A DNA stretch of 20,659 nt from a virus, in IMG/VR virus record IMGVR_UViG_3300044624_001919, positions 1-20,659 of that record. One strand, written 5' to 3'. Every line of letters begins with the position of its first letter. Position 1 is the stretch's first letter. The position numbers and the translations under genes are program-made. The notes below the pieces were generated by a model. That model saw only the letters and a list, made by a program, of their open reading frames with translations. It was not told the DNA's origin and ran no database searches. Of the stretch, positions 13,716 through 20,310 are shown piece after piece.

Positions 13716-14711
13716 TCAATCCAATGGGTTACTTTGCAGCAGATTTGACAAATAAGGTACATAATCGTTGACTGAAATACCTTTAATTTTATCTTGTGTA
13801 GTAATTGCTTCGACAAATTTAGGCCATAACGCATGACCGGGCTGTACAGTATGATTAAAATAAGCAGGATATTGCACATAATTTTCAATGTACAACAATC
13901 CTTGTTGATTGAACCAATTGACAGTATTTTGCTTGTCGTGAATGTTGAGGTTGCTAATGGTATAACTTACTACTACTTCTCGAAAAATCTGTCTGTACTG
14001 ATCAATATTTGTTAAGGTTCGATCCCAGCTTAATGGATATCTTACATATTCAAATAGCTTGTCAGTTCCGTCTATGCTAACACAGCAACTGATATTGCTG
14101 AATTTAGCAAATGTATCGATATGCTTTTTGGTCAATGTAACACTGCCGTTGGTAACAAAGCTAACCAAACAATCAGTGTTGCCGTTTAACAGCAACATAT
14201 CTAGTATAGCAAACGATTTTTCAATCAACAATGGCTCACCGCCTAATAGATTGATACGTTTGATTGTTTTCCAGTTAATTGTGGATTGATAGTGGTCAAA
14301 GTTGCGATCTATTCTACTATTCTCAGATGAGATTTTGATTTGTTTTTTTAGCAAGCCTTGCCAAGCAGAACTGGCATTGGCACCACAAGTAATACAAGTT
14401 GAATTGCACAATGATCCCAAATTAAATTGATACAACATTGGCTCGGCATCATGTATATTGTCGGCTATCACTTCGATATTTTTATCTAGCGCAAAGTCTA
14501 AAAATCTATTCTCCATTTGTCGACGACTTTCAATTCCAGAATCTTCAAGATGCCAGCATTTTTGGCAAGCCTCGGACTGTTTATTATCAATAAAATCTTG
14601 TTGCAGACGGGATCGAGAAATGGATTTTTGTAACCAACAACATATAGAATCTTGTTGGGTTTTTAAATTTATCTCTCTGCTGTACCAAGGCATTACACAA
14701 AAATGTTTCAT
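13716..14711 (-). CDS. Radical SAM protein, twitch-type
   Basis: Radical SAM enzymes use a [4Fe-4S] cluster and S-adenosylmethionine to start radical chemistry. The 331-aa product has the cluster motif C102-x3-C106-x2-C109 (CNSTCITCG), the SAM-contact GGEP at 157-160 and a following VTNGS strand. N-terminal cysteines (C5, C24, C25, and C49/C52 in ACQKCWHLEDSG) and the MPWYS start match twitch-domain radical SAM proteins found in marine phages and bacteria. The substrate is unknown. The ATG overlaps the primase stop (ATGA). It needs an Fe-S cluster, giving a possible client for the phage iscU-iscA pair. Confidence 0.92.
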   Translation of the reverse strand: MKHFCVMPWYSREINLKTQQDSICCWLQKSISRSRLQQDFIDNKQSEACQKCWHLEDSGIESRRQMENRFLDFALDKNIEVIADNIHDAEPMLYQFNLGSLCNSTCITCGANASSAWQGLLKKQIKISSENSRIDRNFDHYQSTINWKTIKRINLLGGEPLLIEKSFAILDMLLLNGNTDCLVSFVTNGSVTLTKKHIDTFAKFSNISCCVSIDGTDKLFEYVRYPLSWDRTLTNIDQYRQIFREVVVSYTISNLNIHDKQNTVNWFNQQGLLYIENYVQYPAYFNHTVQPGHALWPKFVEAITTQDKIKGISVNDYVPYLSNLLQSNPLD

Positions 14712-15676
14712 AGTCTGAAGGTCTTAACAAGTTGTTTTTTGCGCATTTCTATTTTGATTCTGCTGGTCTCTCGTGCCTGCATGATAGTTAGCAAGGTTGC
14801 TAAACGACCATATTTCTTTACAGCATCATTGACATCTTTGCAACCATCCCACTTGGGCATGCTCACCGACCATCCCAACTCAATGGCACGATTCACTAGC
14901 TCCATGCCAGGCCGGTCTTGATCGGGTACTACAATAATTTCCTTTCCCAAACTACGTATGAGTCTGGCTTGTGCATCACTGACTTCGTTGTGCATCAAAG
15001 CCAAGCCACTGATGCTGAGTGCATCAAATATGCCTTCTGTCACCACAACTGATTGCCAATTGGCATGTTGCAAGTCTGTGCCGAACACATACCCAGGTTG
15101 AAAATCGTTTAACCATACGGGTTTTCGATCATCCAAAAATCTAGTGGTATTGCCAACCAAGGTGTTGTTATAGGTGAACGGGATAATGACTCCCGGTCTT
15201 GCGCCTGCAGTTGCACTGACCATAAATGGATAATCTACAGGTGCACATCTGCTGCGCAAGTAATTCCATATGTCTGTATGTGCTGGTGTTACAAATTCAA
15301 CCCCGCCTATGTCACGTTCTTCGAAGTGTATGCCTTGTATAGCTGCTGCAGTTTGCTGACGGTCGTCTAGTAATCCTGTTATACTACGATGCCGTAGGCT
15401 TTCTAGATTGACACGTTCTATTTCTTCTTGTGGTACATTCAACCAGGTCAACAGCTTGCGAGCTTTAAAACTGAGATTACGTCCCAAGATAAAACTAGCA
15501 GTATAACCGCAGTTGAAACAATGATAACTCCAACCTTCGGCGCTGCTTTTGAGTCCGCCACGCTGCCGTCGATCCTGACTTTCGCCATTGTGGACACAGC
15601 AGGGGCCGTTGAAACTGATCCAGCCCGAGCTGGATGTCTTGCGTTTTCCTGGGAGGTATTGGACAATATCTAGCAT
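14708..15676 (-). CDS. 61: DNA primase, T4 gp61-like
   Basis: The primase makes RNA primers for lagging-strand synthesis with helicase gp41. The 322-aa product has an N-terminal zinc-binding module (C26/C27 and H29 in PCCVHN; C53 and C56 in HCFNCG). A TOPRIM domain follows: E214 in VVVTEGIFDAL and D252/D254 in IIVVPDQDRPG, then W-D-G-CKDVNDA (276-285). Order, motifs and length match T4 gp61. The ATG at 15674-15676 has no ribosome site; an extended -10 element lies 6 nt upstream, so the transcript may be leaderless. In T4 this gene sits close to gp41; here three cargo genes separate them. Confidence 0.93.
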   Translation of the reverse strand: MLDIVQYLPGKRKTSSSGWISFNGPCCVHNGESQDRRQRGGLKSSAEGWSYHCFNCGYTASFILGRNLSFKARKLLTWLNVPQEEIERVNLESLRHRSITGLLDDRQQTAAAIQGIHFEERDIGGVEFVTPAHTDIWNYLRSRCAPVDYPFMVSATAGARPGVIIPFTYNNTLVGNTTRFLDDRKPVWLNDFQPGYVFGTDLQHANWQSVVVTEGIFDALSISGLALMHNEVSDAQARLIRSLGKEIIVVPDQDRPGMELVNRAIELGWSVSMPKWDGCKDVNDAVKKYGRLATLLTIMQARETSRIKIEMRKKQLVKTFRL

Positions 15677-15682
15677 TCAGCT

Positions 15683-15691
15683 AGTATAACA
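15683..15691 (-). promoter_or_regulatory. Extended -10 promoter element at the primase start
   Basis: The minus strand reads TGTTATACT (TGn plus TATACT). No good -35 is seen at 16-18 nt. Its end is 6 nt from the primase ATG, so initiation about 7 nt downstream would fall at the start codon. The decamer TGTTATACTA recurs at the zinc-finger promoter. Confidence 0.5.
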
Positions 15692-15704
15692 TACTTTATG
15701 ACAA

Positions 15705-16490
15705 TTAGCGATATGCAATTACACCAAAGTCGCCGGATGTGAGATCAAAAGATAATCTCAAGTAAGGATGGTATCCAGAAACGTTGAAACCAATGCGTTC
15801 TTGACTATTAGTCAAGGTCAGCTGTTCGACGGTTTGACCTGTTCTGAGATCTTGAAAAGGCACATTGTACCATTCGACAGTGTTGGCTGTGGCTGCAGTT
15901 GCGCCTTGTACAGCAACTACGCCAGTTAATTGCTGAGGGTCGAACTGAAAGGTCGTCAATGCTCTACCATCAGTTTCTAGTGTACTGGAATAATAAACAT
16001 CATTCACTGGTGCCTGGCTGGGAACTGTCAAAATCTGACTGCCTACAAACATGGGAAATATGGAATTTACCAAGTCGATGTCGCCGCGAGCACCCGAATA
16101 ATCATCGGTATATACTGCTTGATCCAACACACCCGACGATACTTCCAAACTCCAACTGGCTGGCTGTGCTTGAAAATGCAGGGTGTCGGCAGCAGGAATA
16201 GTAACTTTGGCACGCCCTAGGCTGGCGCTTAAGGCCACTAGTTCTCGAGCATACAGAAGATTTTCTCCATTTTGACTGATAATACGAAAGGTAAACGTAG
16301 ATCCTGTGATGTTCACTGGCTTTTGATCTTGATTTAGGAACTGAAACAAAATGACATTGTCCACGCCTAAATTACATTTTAAATTTTTTGCATACACCGG
16401 ATTCCACCTCGCATTGAAATAAGCGCCGCTGATGTCTATCAACAAAACTTGTTGAATTTGTTGGTAAAGATAGGCGGTTGTTGAGTACAT
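15705..16490 (-). CDS. Putative baseplate or tail virion protein (BppU-like N-terminal fold)
   Basis: The 261-aa product is almost all beta in pattern. Residues about 40-125 (VILFQFLNQDQKPVNITGST, FTFRIISQNGENLLYA, RAKVTIPAADT, WSLEVSS) have the layout of BppU-type N-terminal domains of phage baseplate or receptor-binding proteins. The C-terminal part (VEWYNVPFQDLRTGQ, then YHPYLRLSFDLTSGDFGVIAYR) is also beta-rich. There is no signal peptide or enzyme motif. The ATG at 16488-16490 lacks a ribosome site; GATAAATA ends 5 nt upstream, suggesting late expression. The call is fold-pattern inference; it could be another virion protein. Confidence 0.7.
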   Translation of the reverse strand: MYSTTAYLYQQIQQVLLIDISGAYFNARWNPVYAKNLKCNLGVDNVILFQFLNQDQKPVNITGSTFTFRIISQNGENLLYARELVALSASLGRAKVTIPAADTLHFQAQPASWSLEVSSGVLDQAVYTDDYSGARGDIDLVNSIFPMFVGSQILTVPSQAPVNDVYYSSTLETDGRALTTFQFDPQQLTGVVAVQGATAATANTVEWYNVPFQDLRTGQTVEQLTLTNSQERIGFNVSGYHPYLRLSFDLTSGDFGVIAYR

Positions 16491-16510
16491 GATTCTATTT
16501 ATCTTATAAT
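16481..16510 (+). promoter_or_regulatory. Possible sigma70-like promoter for the plus-strand gene
   Basis: On the plus strand TTGAGT (16481-16486) and TATAAT (16505-16510) are 18 nt apart, in the divergent gap. Initiation near 16517 would give a leader of about 50 nt. The -35 box overlaps the start of the minus-strand gene. Confidence 0.4.
16496..16503 (-). promoter_or_regulatory. T4-late-type box (GATAAATA) 5 nt from the virion-gene ATG
   Basis: The minus strand reads GATAAATA, seven of eight late matches, then GAATC, then the ATG at 16490. Late initiation about 6 nt downstream would start at or beside the start codon. A TGTAAATA further upstream is a weaker alternative. Confidence 0.5.
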
Positions 16511-16555
16511 ATTTGTGCCAAACAGCTAATAGTTATTTACACCAAAAACCTAGCA

Positions 16556-16563
16556 CATAAATA
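16556..16563 (+). promoter_or_regulatory. T4-late-type box (CATAAATA) 5 nt from the plus-strand ATG
   Basis: The plus strand reads CATAAATA, then CCCGC, then ATG at 16569. The spacing equals that of the divergent box on the other side of the gap. No ribosome site is present, so a late transcript would be leaderless. Confidence 0.5.
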
Positions 16564-16568
16564 CCCGC

Positions 16569-16946
16569 ATGGGCAACAACATAATAGAACAGCTTACTGC
16601 CAAATATCCTTTCATGTCTCTATGCATTTATGCCAACATGGAATATGTTGGCATCGTACAAAATCGCGACGAAACCATTACCACCATTTACGACTTTGGC
16701 AACATACAAGATACTCAACTCAAATTGTTGTTTATTGAGTTGGCAGCGGTATGGTGGTGGGAAAGCAATAGAAGCATACCTATTAATATTTTTTTGAAGT
16801 CAGAATGGGAACCATTCCGGCAGTATCGTCGTACTTTTGTCAACAAAGATCTAACAATTTTATGCGGACCTGTTTGTAGCCTAAGCGACCTGAGTCGTAA
16901 AAAATCAAAAAGAAAAAGTGTTACTCTGGTCAAACGGGTTGAATAG
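16569..16946 (+). CDS. Conserved phage hypothetical protein on the opposite strand
   Basis: This is the only convincing plus-strand gene. The 125-aa product starts MGNNIIEQLTAKYPFMSLC and contains ELAAVWWWESNRSIPINIFL, SEWEPFRQYRRTF and a basic tail (SRKKSKRKSVTLVKRVE). The WWWESNR-IPINIFLK block recalls an uncharacterised protein conserved in marine T4-like phages. No membrane segment or known catalytic motif is visible; the basic tail could contact nucleic acid. It diverges from the 261-aa virion gene and converges on the mini-polymerase gene, overlapping it by 17 nt tail to tail. Its ATG has no Shine-Dalgarno sequence. Confidence 0.82.
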   Translation: MGNNIIEQLTAKYPFMSLCIYANMEYVGIVQNRDETITTIYDFGNIQDTQLKLLFIELAAVWWWESNRSIPINIFLKSEWEPFRQYRRTFVNKDLTILCGPVCSLSDLSRKKSKRKSVTLVKRVE

Positions 16947-17520
16947 AGTTGCGTTCTGCATCTTCTAGTAAATTCATATGCAGTGCAACCAATCGTGCAT
17001 AACCCAAGCTGTGGCTTTTCTTAAAGGTGTAGCCTCGACTGTCGTCGCCGTCCCACACTGACGCAAATACTTGATCCCAGGCACATTTCTGCAAATGAGC
17101 TTTTCCAGGTCTAATGACGCTGATAAATGCTGCCATACGAGGAATAGAATCTGGTTTCATTGTCTGCAGCAGATCCGCATAGTTTCCCACATGAACCAGT
17201 TGTGTTGCCCAGGTTGGATCAGTCCACAATCGTGCCCAGTTGACATCAGCTGCCAGCACAGATTCGTAATGCTCAGGGTCGCGTACCAGCTGATAAACCG
17301 ACATGTTTAAGAAATCGATTTTAAAATATCCGCGAGATTCTGCTTCGTTATAATCGATCGCAGCACAGCCATTTACAGGATCCTGAGGAATAGCAGTTAC
17401 ATATACTCCGCTGTTGTGTCGACGCACCTGTCCTTGATGCAGTTGTCGTGCAGTAGTATGCCGGATCAAGTTCAACAGTTGAGTACGATCTGCCAGGTCT
17501 ATATCAATATCTGCTGACAT
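16930..17520 (-). CDS. Miniature DNA polymerase III alpha-like (C-family) protein
   Basis: The 196-aa product keeps, in order, short motifs of the bacterial PolIII alpha catalytic core. They are SADIDIDLADR near the start (like PDxDxDF with the two catalytic Asp), GYFKIDFLNMSVY (third catalytic Asp, D69), SVIRPGKAHLQ (RPG segment) and YTFKKSHSLGYARLVALHMN (the F-NKSH-xAYA fingers motif). PHP, beta-binding and most thumb regions are missing; family members usually exceed 1,000 aa. I recall similar short proteins in T4-like marine phages. The ATG at 17518-17520 (TGATG with the upstream stop, AGGA 5 nt away) is preferred over one two codons earlier. Activity is uncertain; it may be a polymerase relic, regulator or specialised enzyme. 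Confidence 0.82.
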   Translation of the reverse strand: MSADIDIDLADRTQLLNLIRHTTARQLHQGQVRRHNSGVYVTAIPQDPVNGCAAIDYNEAESRGYFKIDFLNMSVYQLVRDPEHYESVLAADVNWARLWTDPTWATQLVHVGNYADLLQTMKPDSIPRMAAFISVIRPGKAHLQKCAWDQVFASVWDGDDSRGYTFKKSHSLGYARLVALHMNLLEDAERNSIQPV

Positions 17521-18194
17521 CACCATCCTGCCTGTTTTAAAATGTCACGAGCTGCTGCTGTGTCTTCTGGGTAGTCTCGAAACCGTTTTTGCCAAAAGTC
17601 AGCATCCACATACGGCCAAATCAGATTGATTTGATTACTGTTCAATCGAGATAAAAATTCTACTCCGGAGGTGGAGTTATACAGTGCCCAAGCTGAGACT
17701 CGGCCTGACGAAACAGCATGACATATAACATTGTCGTTGCCGAATCTTATGTAATCATGTGCTGGATTGCCAGTTTTTTCTGCCCAGTCGATACTGGTTT
17801 CAATTGCTCGATATATGGCATCCATGACATTTTCCACTCGCAGATATTCTGCCAAGAATTCTTCGTAAACACTGTCCTTACACCAGTAATCAATTTTCTT
17901 GTTGTTCTTTAGTAGCCATTCAACAAAACGCGGAACGTTGACAGCACGTACACTGACACAGTATTGTCCAAAACGAGCAAATGCACGATAGTAGGGACTG
18001 GCAGCAAAGTCATCAAATGATTTTGACCGCCCTGTGCCTTGACTCATGTCATAGAATTTTTGATAAGCACGTAATCCTATCTGTATACCAGTTTCATTTT
18101 GACTTTGGTAGCGTTTCTTCTGCTCACAAACATGTACTATAAGTGTGGTTTCTTTGGCAAAAGATTTTTTACAGTATTGACATTCAAATTTCAT
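17520..18194 (-). CDS. Zinc-finger protein coupled to the mini-polymerase
   Basis: The 224-aa product opens with a single zinc finger, C5-x2-C8-x12-H21-x-C23 (ECQYCKKSFAKETTLIVHVC). A basic patch (EQKKRYQ) and a helical body follow, with FYDMSQGTGRSKSFDDFAAS, CVSVRAVNVPRFVEWLL and SNQINLIWPYVDADFWQKRF. The finger plus body recalls a conserved protein of T4-like cyanophages; function is unknown to me. Nucleic-acid binding is likely from the finger. The ATG has GAAGAAG upstream and its own sigma70-type promoter, and the stop shares a base with the mini-polymerase start (TGATG). The tight coupling suggests the two act together, perhaps at replication or transcription sites. Confidence 0.85.
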   Translation of the reverse strand: MKFECQYCKKSFAKETTLIVHVCEQKKRYQSQNETGIQIGLRAYQKFYDMSQGTGRSKSFDDFAASPYYRAFARFGQYCVSVRAVNVPRFVEWLLKNNKKIDYWCKDSVYEEFLAEYLRVENVMDAIYRAIETSIDWAEKTGNPAHDYIRFGNDNVICHAVSSGRVSAWALYNSTSGVEFLSRLNSNQINLIWPYVDADFWQKRFRDYPEDTAAARDILKQAGW

Positions 18195-18217
18195 TCTTCT
18201 TCACAGATAAAATGGTT

Positions 18218-18246
18218 AGTATAACACTGAAGATCTTGTTGGACAA
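18218..18246 (-). promoter_or_regulatory. Sigma70-type promoter with extended -10 for the zinc-finger/mini-polymerase pair
   Basis: On the minus strand TTGTCC (18241-18246) and TATACT (18218-18223) are 17 nt apart, with TGT just before the -10. It lies in the 53-nt gap after the clamp-loader-like gene and gives a leader of about 17 nt with GAAGAAG. Confidence 0.65.
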
Positions 18247-18247
18247 G

Positions 18248-18697
18248 TTATTTCTTTACTTCGTTACCGTGAGCTTTAACATATTCATCCAATTCTTGTT
18301 TGGTTGTTATCTTGGCCAAAAGATCTAACTCGTCGTCTTTCATGCTGGGGTGCAACTCTGCTAATTTTTTTCTAACAGCACTGTTACTACCTTCTTTCTT
18401 TTTGGGTGCAATCCACTGGTGTCGATGTGCGCCCATGCCTGGACTGACAGCAGTGGCACAAAGCCATTGTAGTTCGGGATGCTTGTTTATAGAAAAGAAA
18501 TGTTTGTTAAAGTAATGATTGCAACTTTGCACATAGTATTCCTGCAACTCTCGAGGACCTTGAACACTGCTGCCCCAGCGAATCATAAGAAAGTTAGAAA
18601 ACTTTTTACGTTCCTCTGGTGTCAGCTCATTATAAAATTGTCGGTTTTTGAGGTCCAACTGCTGCATTTCGTTGGCAATGTTTAGTTTATCACTCAT
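18248..18697 (-). CDS. 62: Clamp-loader small subunit, gp62-like (probable)
   Basis: In T4, gp62 with gp44 loads the gp45 sliding clamp onto DNA. The 149-aa product has DLKNRQFYNELTPEERKKFS followed by NFLMIRWGSSVQG, then YYVQSCNHYFNKHFFSINKH, a central QWIAPKKK and a C-terminal MKDDELDLLAKITTKQELDE ending in a Y-x-x-A-H-G element. This layout recalls gp62 of cyanomyoviruses, where F-x-x-NR follows a YDSL-type segment. T4 gp62 is about 187 aa, so this is shorter. It sits with other replication genes. No catalytic motif is expected, so the call rests on remembered pattern. The ATG overlaps the upstream stop by 8 nt. Confidence 0.55.
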   Translation of the reverse strand: MSDKLNIANEMQQLDLKNRQFYNELTPEERKKFSNFLMIRWGSSVQGPRELQEYYVQSCNHYFNKHFFSINKHPELQWLCATAVSPGMGAHRHQWIAPKKKEGSNSAVRKKLAELHPSMKDDELDLLAKITTKQELDEYVKAHGNEVKK

Positions 18698-18992
18698 CGT
18701 TGTTTATTGTTCCGTTGCTGCGACGTTCGCGGGTGGTATCCATGTCCTGTAACCAACGCTTTTCCTGCATAGTAGGTTCTTTGAAAAACTTGCGTGGATT
18801 TCCGCACATGGCACAGCGGCTATCGCCACAGGTTACACCTGTTGTCTTGTGATAACGATGCGGGCTGTCTACCTTGCTGGTATTGATCGCAGGAAACTTG
18901 TGTGCCTGACGAATTCGTACTTGCCGTGCAATGTGTCGATTCTTTTGTTGAATACGCTGACTGCGTGTCGATTTATCTGTTGTCTGACTCAT
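18690..18992 (-). CDS. Small basic zinc-ribbon-like protein
   Basis: The 100-aa product is strongly basic at its N-terminus (STRSQRIQQKNRHIARQVRI). It contains a cysteine cluster VTCGDSRCAMCGNPRKFFKE (C55, C60, C63), then PTMQEKRWLQD. The C-x2-C-GNPRK-F followed by T-x-QEKR is shared by short uncharacterised bacterial and phage proteins, probably metal-binding. The fourth ligand could be an upstream His (HRYHK). RNA or ribosome binding is possible from charge but unproven. The ATG has AAAGGAA about 7 nt upstream. It overlaps the glycosyltransferase-like gene by 20 nt and the gp62-like gene by 8 nt. Confidence 0.75.
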   Translation of the reverse strand: MSQTTDKSTRSQRIQQKNRHIARQVRIRQAHKFPAINTSKVDSPHRYHKTTGVTCGDSRCAMCGNPRKFFKEPTMQEKRWLQDMDTTRERRSNGTINNDE

Positions 18993-20106
18993 ATACTGTT
19001 CCTTTACTAGCGCATCCGTTCTGTATTAAAAATTTTTCAGCATATTCATCAACTGGTGAAAGACGTAAATTACTAAGTACTGCAAAGTTATGTATTACTA
19101 TTGGTGCAATCTGCGATAATATCTTCTCCTGGGGCTGCTGGCAAAGCCATTTAGTTTGTTCAATAGCTTTTGCCCAGCGTGTTGTGCTTTCTTGGATGCT
19201 ATCATATGACTCGTCAATTATGCCGTCAAACGTTTTAAATCCCAACTGTCGTAAATTGCGAAGAAAGTGCTGCCCAGATATTACTACAAACAGACGGCGA
19301 CCCAAAATGGGTTTGGCAATCTTTTCTGTGAAGAAACTGTAACGATTGTCTGCCCAAGTTTCCATAACAATGCTGTATGCTGTCTTGTTATAAATCTTAA
19401 GTGGCAGAACTTGACTTATATGCATTTCTTTACCGCGGTATCGACAGCGATAAGTCTGCTCGATATTGATTTCCATATTATCTTCCCACAGATCAGTCTG
19501 ATCAAAATTAAAACCGGCCCAATTTTTACTATCTGCCCCTGGTTTAACAAAGACCGGTGACTCATAATACCATGTCGGGTCTGCGATAGTCTGAAGTTTT
19601 TTCTTAACAAACATTCTGTGAGATTTTGGAACACCGTACAGCACATCAAACATAAAAGGTTTTTTGTCAAAAGGATGCAGATTTTTTTCTAAAACATGAC
19701 CCCAATCTTTTATATATGGATCTGTAGTGGATTTAATCCAATACAGGTCTTGATCAACTGTTGCGTGTTGCAACTCAAAATTTAAATAACCGTTAAGTAT
19801 GAATACAAAATTGGGAAGATCGTACTTGAGGACAAGTTCTGGAACGCCTGCTTTAAACTCTACACCTTTAACTATAACTTGTGTACAACCAATGAGTCGA
19901 TCAAGTCGTGTCTTGGTAGAATTGAGATCATCAGTTATATGCACCAAAGCCAACTTGATCGAAGTTGTATCAAGTAAAAATTTTTCTAACTCATCAGTCG
20001 AGTTAGAAAGCGGATTTTCGTTGTAGACTTTAATTAAACTTACATCAATAGTCTCATGCGGTAATAGATTATAGGATAAGCAATTGTACATGGCTACTTG
20101 TGGCAT
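18973..20106 (-). CDS. Glycosyltransferase-like protein
   Basis: The 377-aa product has an N-terminal alpha/beta region (MPQVAMYNCLSYNLLPHETI, then KLALVHITDDLN). Its C-terminal segment, about residues 243-300, reads YSIVMETWADNRYSFFTEKI, AKPILGRRLFVVISG and LGFKTFDGIIDESYDS. The E-T...FTEK-AKP-L pattern resembles the donor-binding half of GT-B enzymes such as the GT10 group and recurs in phage proteins annotated as glycosyltransferases. No signal peptide is seen. It might modify phage DNA, host glycans or virion proteins; acceptor and donor cannot be read. The ATG lies 2 nt after the upstream stop; a second Met at residue 6 is an alternative start. Confidence 0.8.
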   Translation of the reverse strand: MPQVAMYNCLSYNLLPHETIDVSLIKVYNENPLSNSTDELEKFLLDTTSIKLALVHITDDLNSTKTRLDRLIGCTQVIVKGVEFKAGVPELVLKYDLPNFVFILNGYLNFELQHATVDQDLYWIKSTTDPYIKDWGHVLEKNLHPFDKKPFMFDVLYGVPKSHRMFVKKKLQTIADPTWYYESPVFVKPGADSKNWAGFNFDQTDLWEDNMEINIEQTYRCRYRGKEMHISQVLPLKIYNKTAYSIVMETWADNRYSFFTEKIAKPILGRRLFVVISGQHFLRNLRQLGFKTFDGIIDESYDSIQESTTRWAKAIEQTKWLCQQPQEKILSQIAPIVIHNFAVLSNLRLSPVDEYAEKFLIQNGCASKGTVYESDNR

Positions 20107-20108
20107 GA

Positions 20109-20309
20109 CTATTTGATCCTTGCTGAAACTTCGTTGATAGCTACACGCAAGCGTACTATATCTCTGTGCATTCTGTCAATGACTTTTTGTTGCTCTTCCA
20201 CCTGGTCGATTAATTTTCTAATTCGACGATCAAGCTTTTTTTCGCTGGCAGAATCTGCAGCTTGAATTTTGGCAACCGGTGGTTTTTCTTTGGAGGAATA
20301 TTGTGTCAT
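20109..20309 (-). CDS. Small coiled-coil protein
   Basis: The 66-aa product has a polar, Lys/Ala-rich N-terminus and a C-terminal heptad-like helix from about residue 25 (LDRRIRKLIDQVEEQQKVID, then MHRDIVRLRVAINEVSARI) that should form a coiled coil. No enzyme or membrane motif is present. A GGAGGAAT ribosome site lies about 8 nt before the ATG, and the start follows the upstream stop by 1 nt. It is probably an oligomerising accessory protein; I do not recognise the family. Confidence 0.7.
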   Translation of the reverse strand: MTQYSSKEKPPVAKIQAADSASEKKLDRRIRKLIDQVEEQQKVIDRMHRDIVRLRVAINEVSARIK

Positions 20310-20310
20310 G

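Noticed and set aside
18902-19342. 146-codon plus-strand frame
   Set aside because: It is antisense to two minus-strand genes and has no signals or motif.
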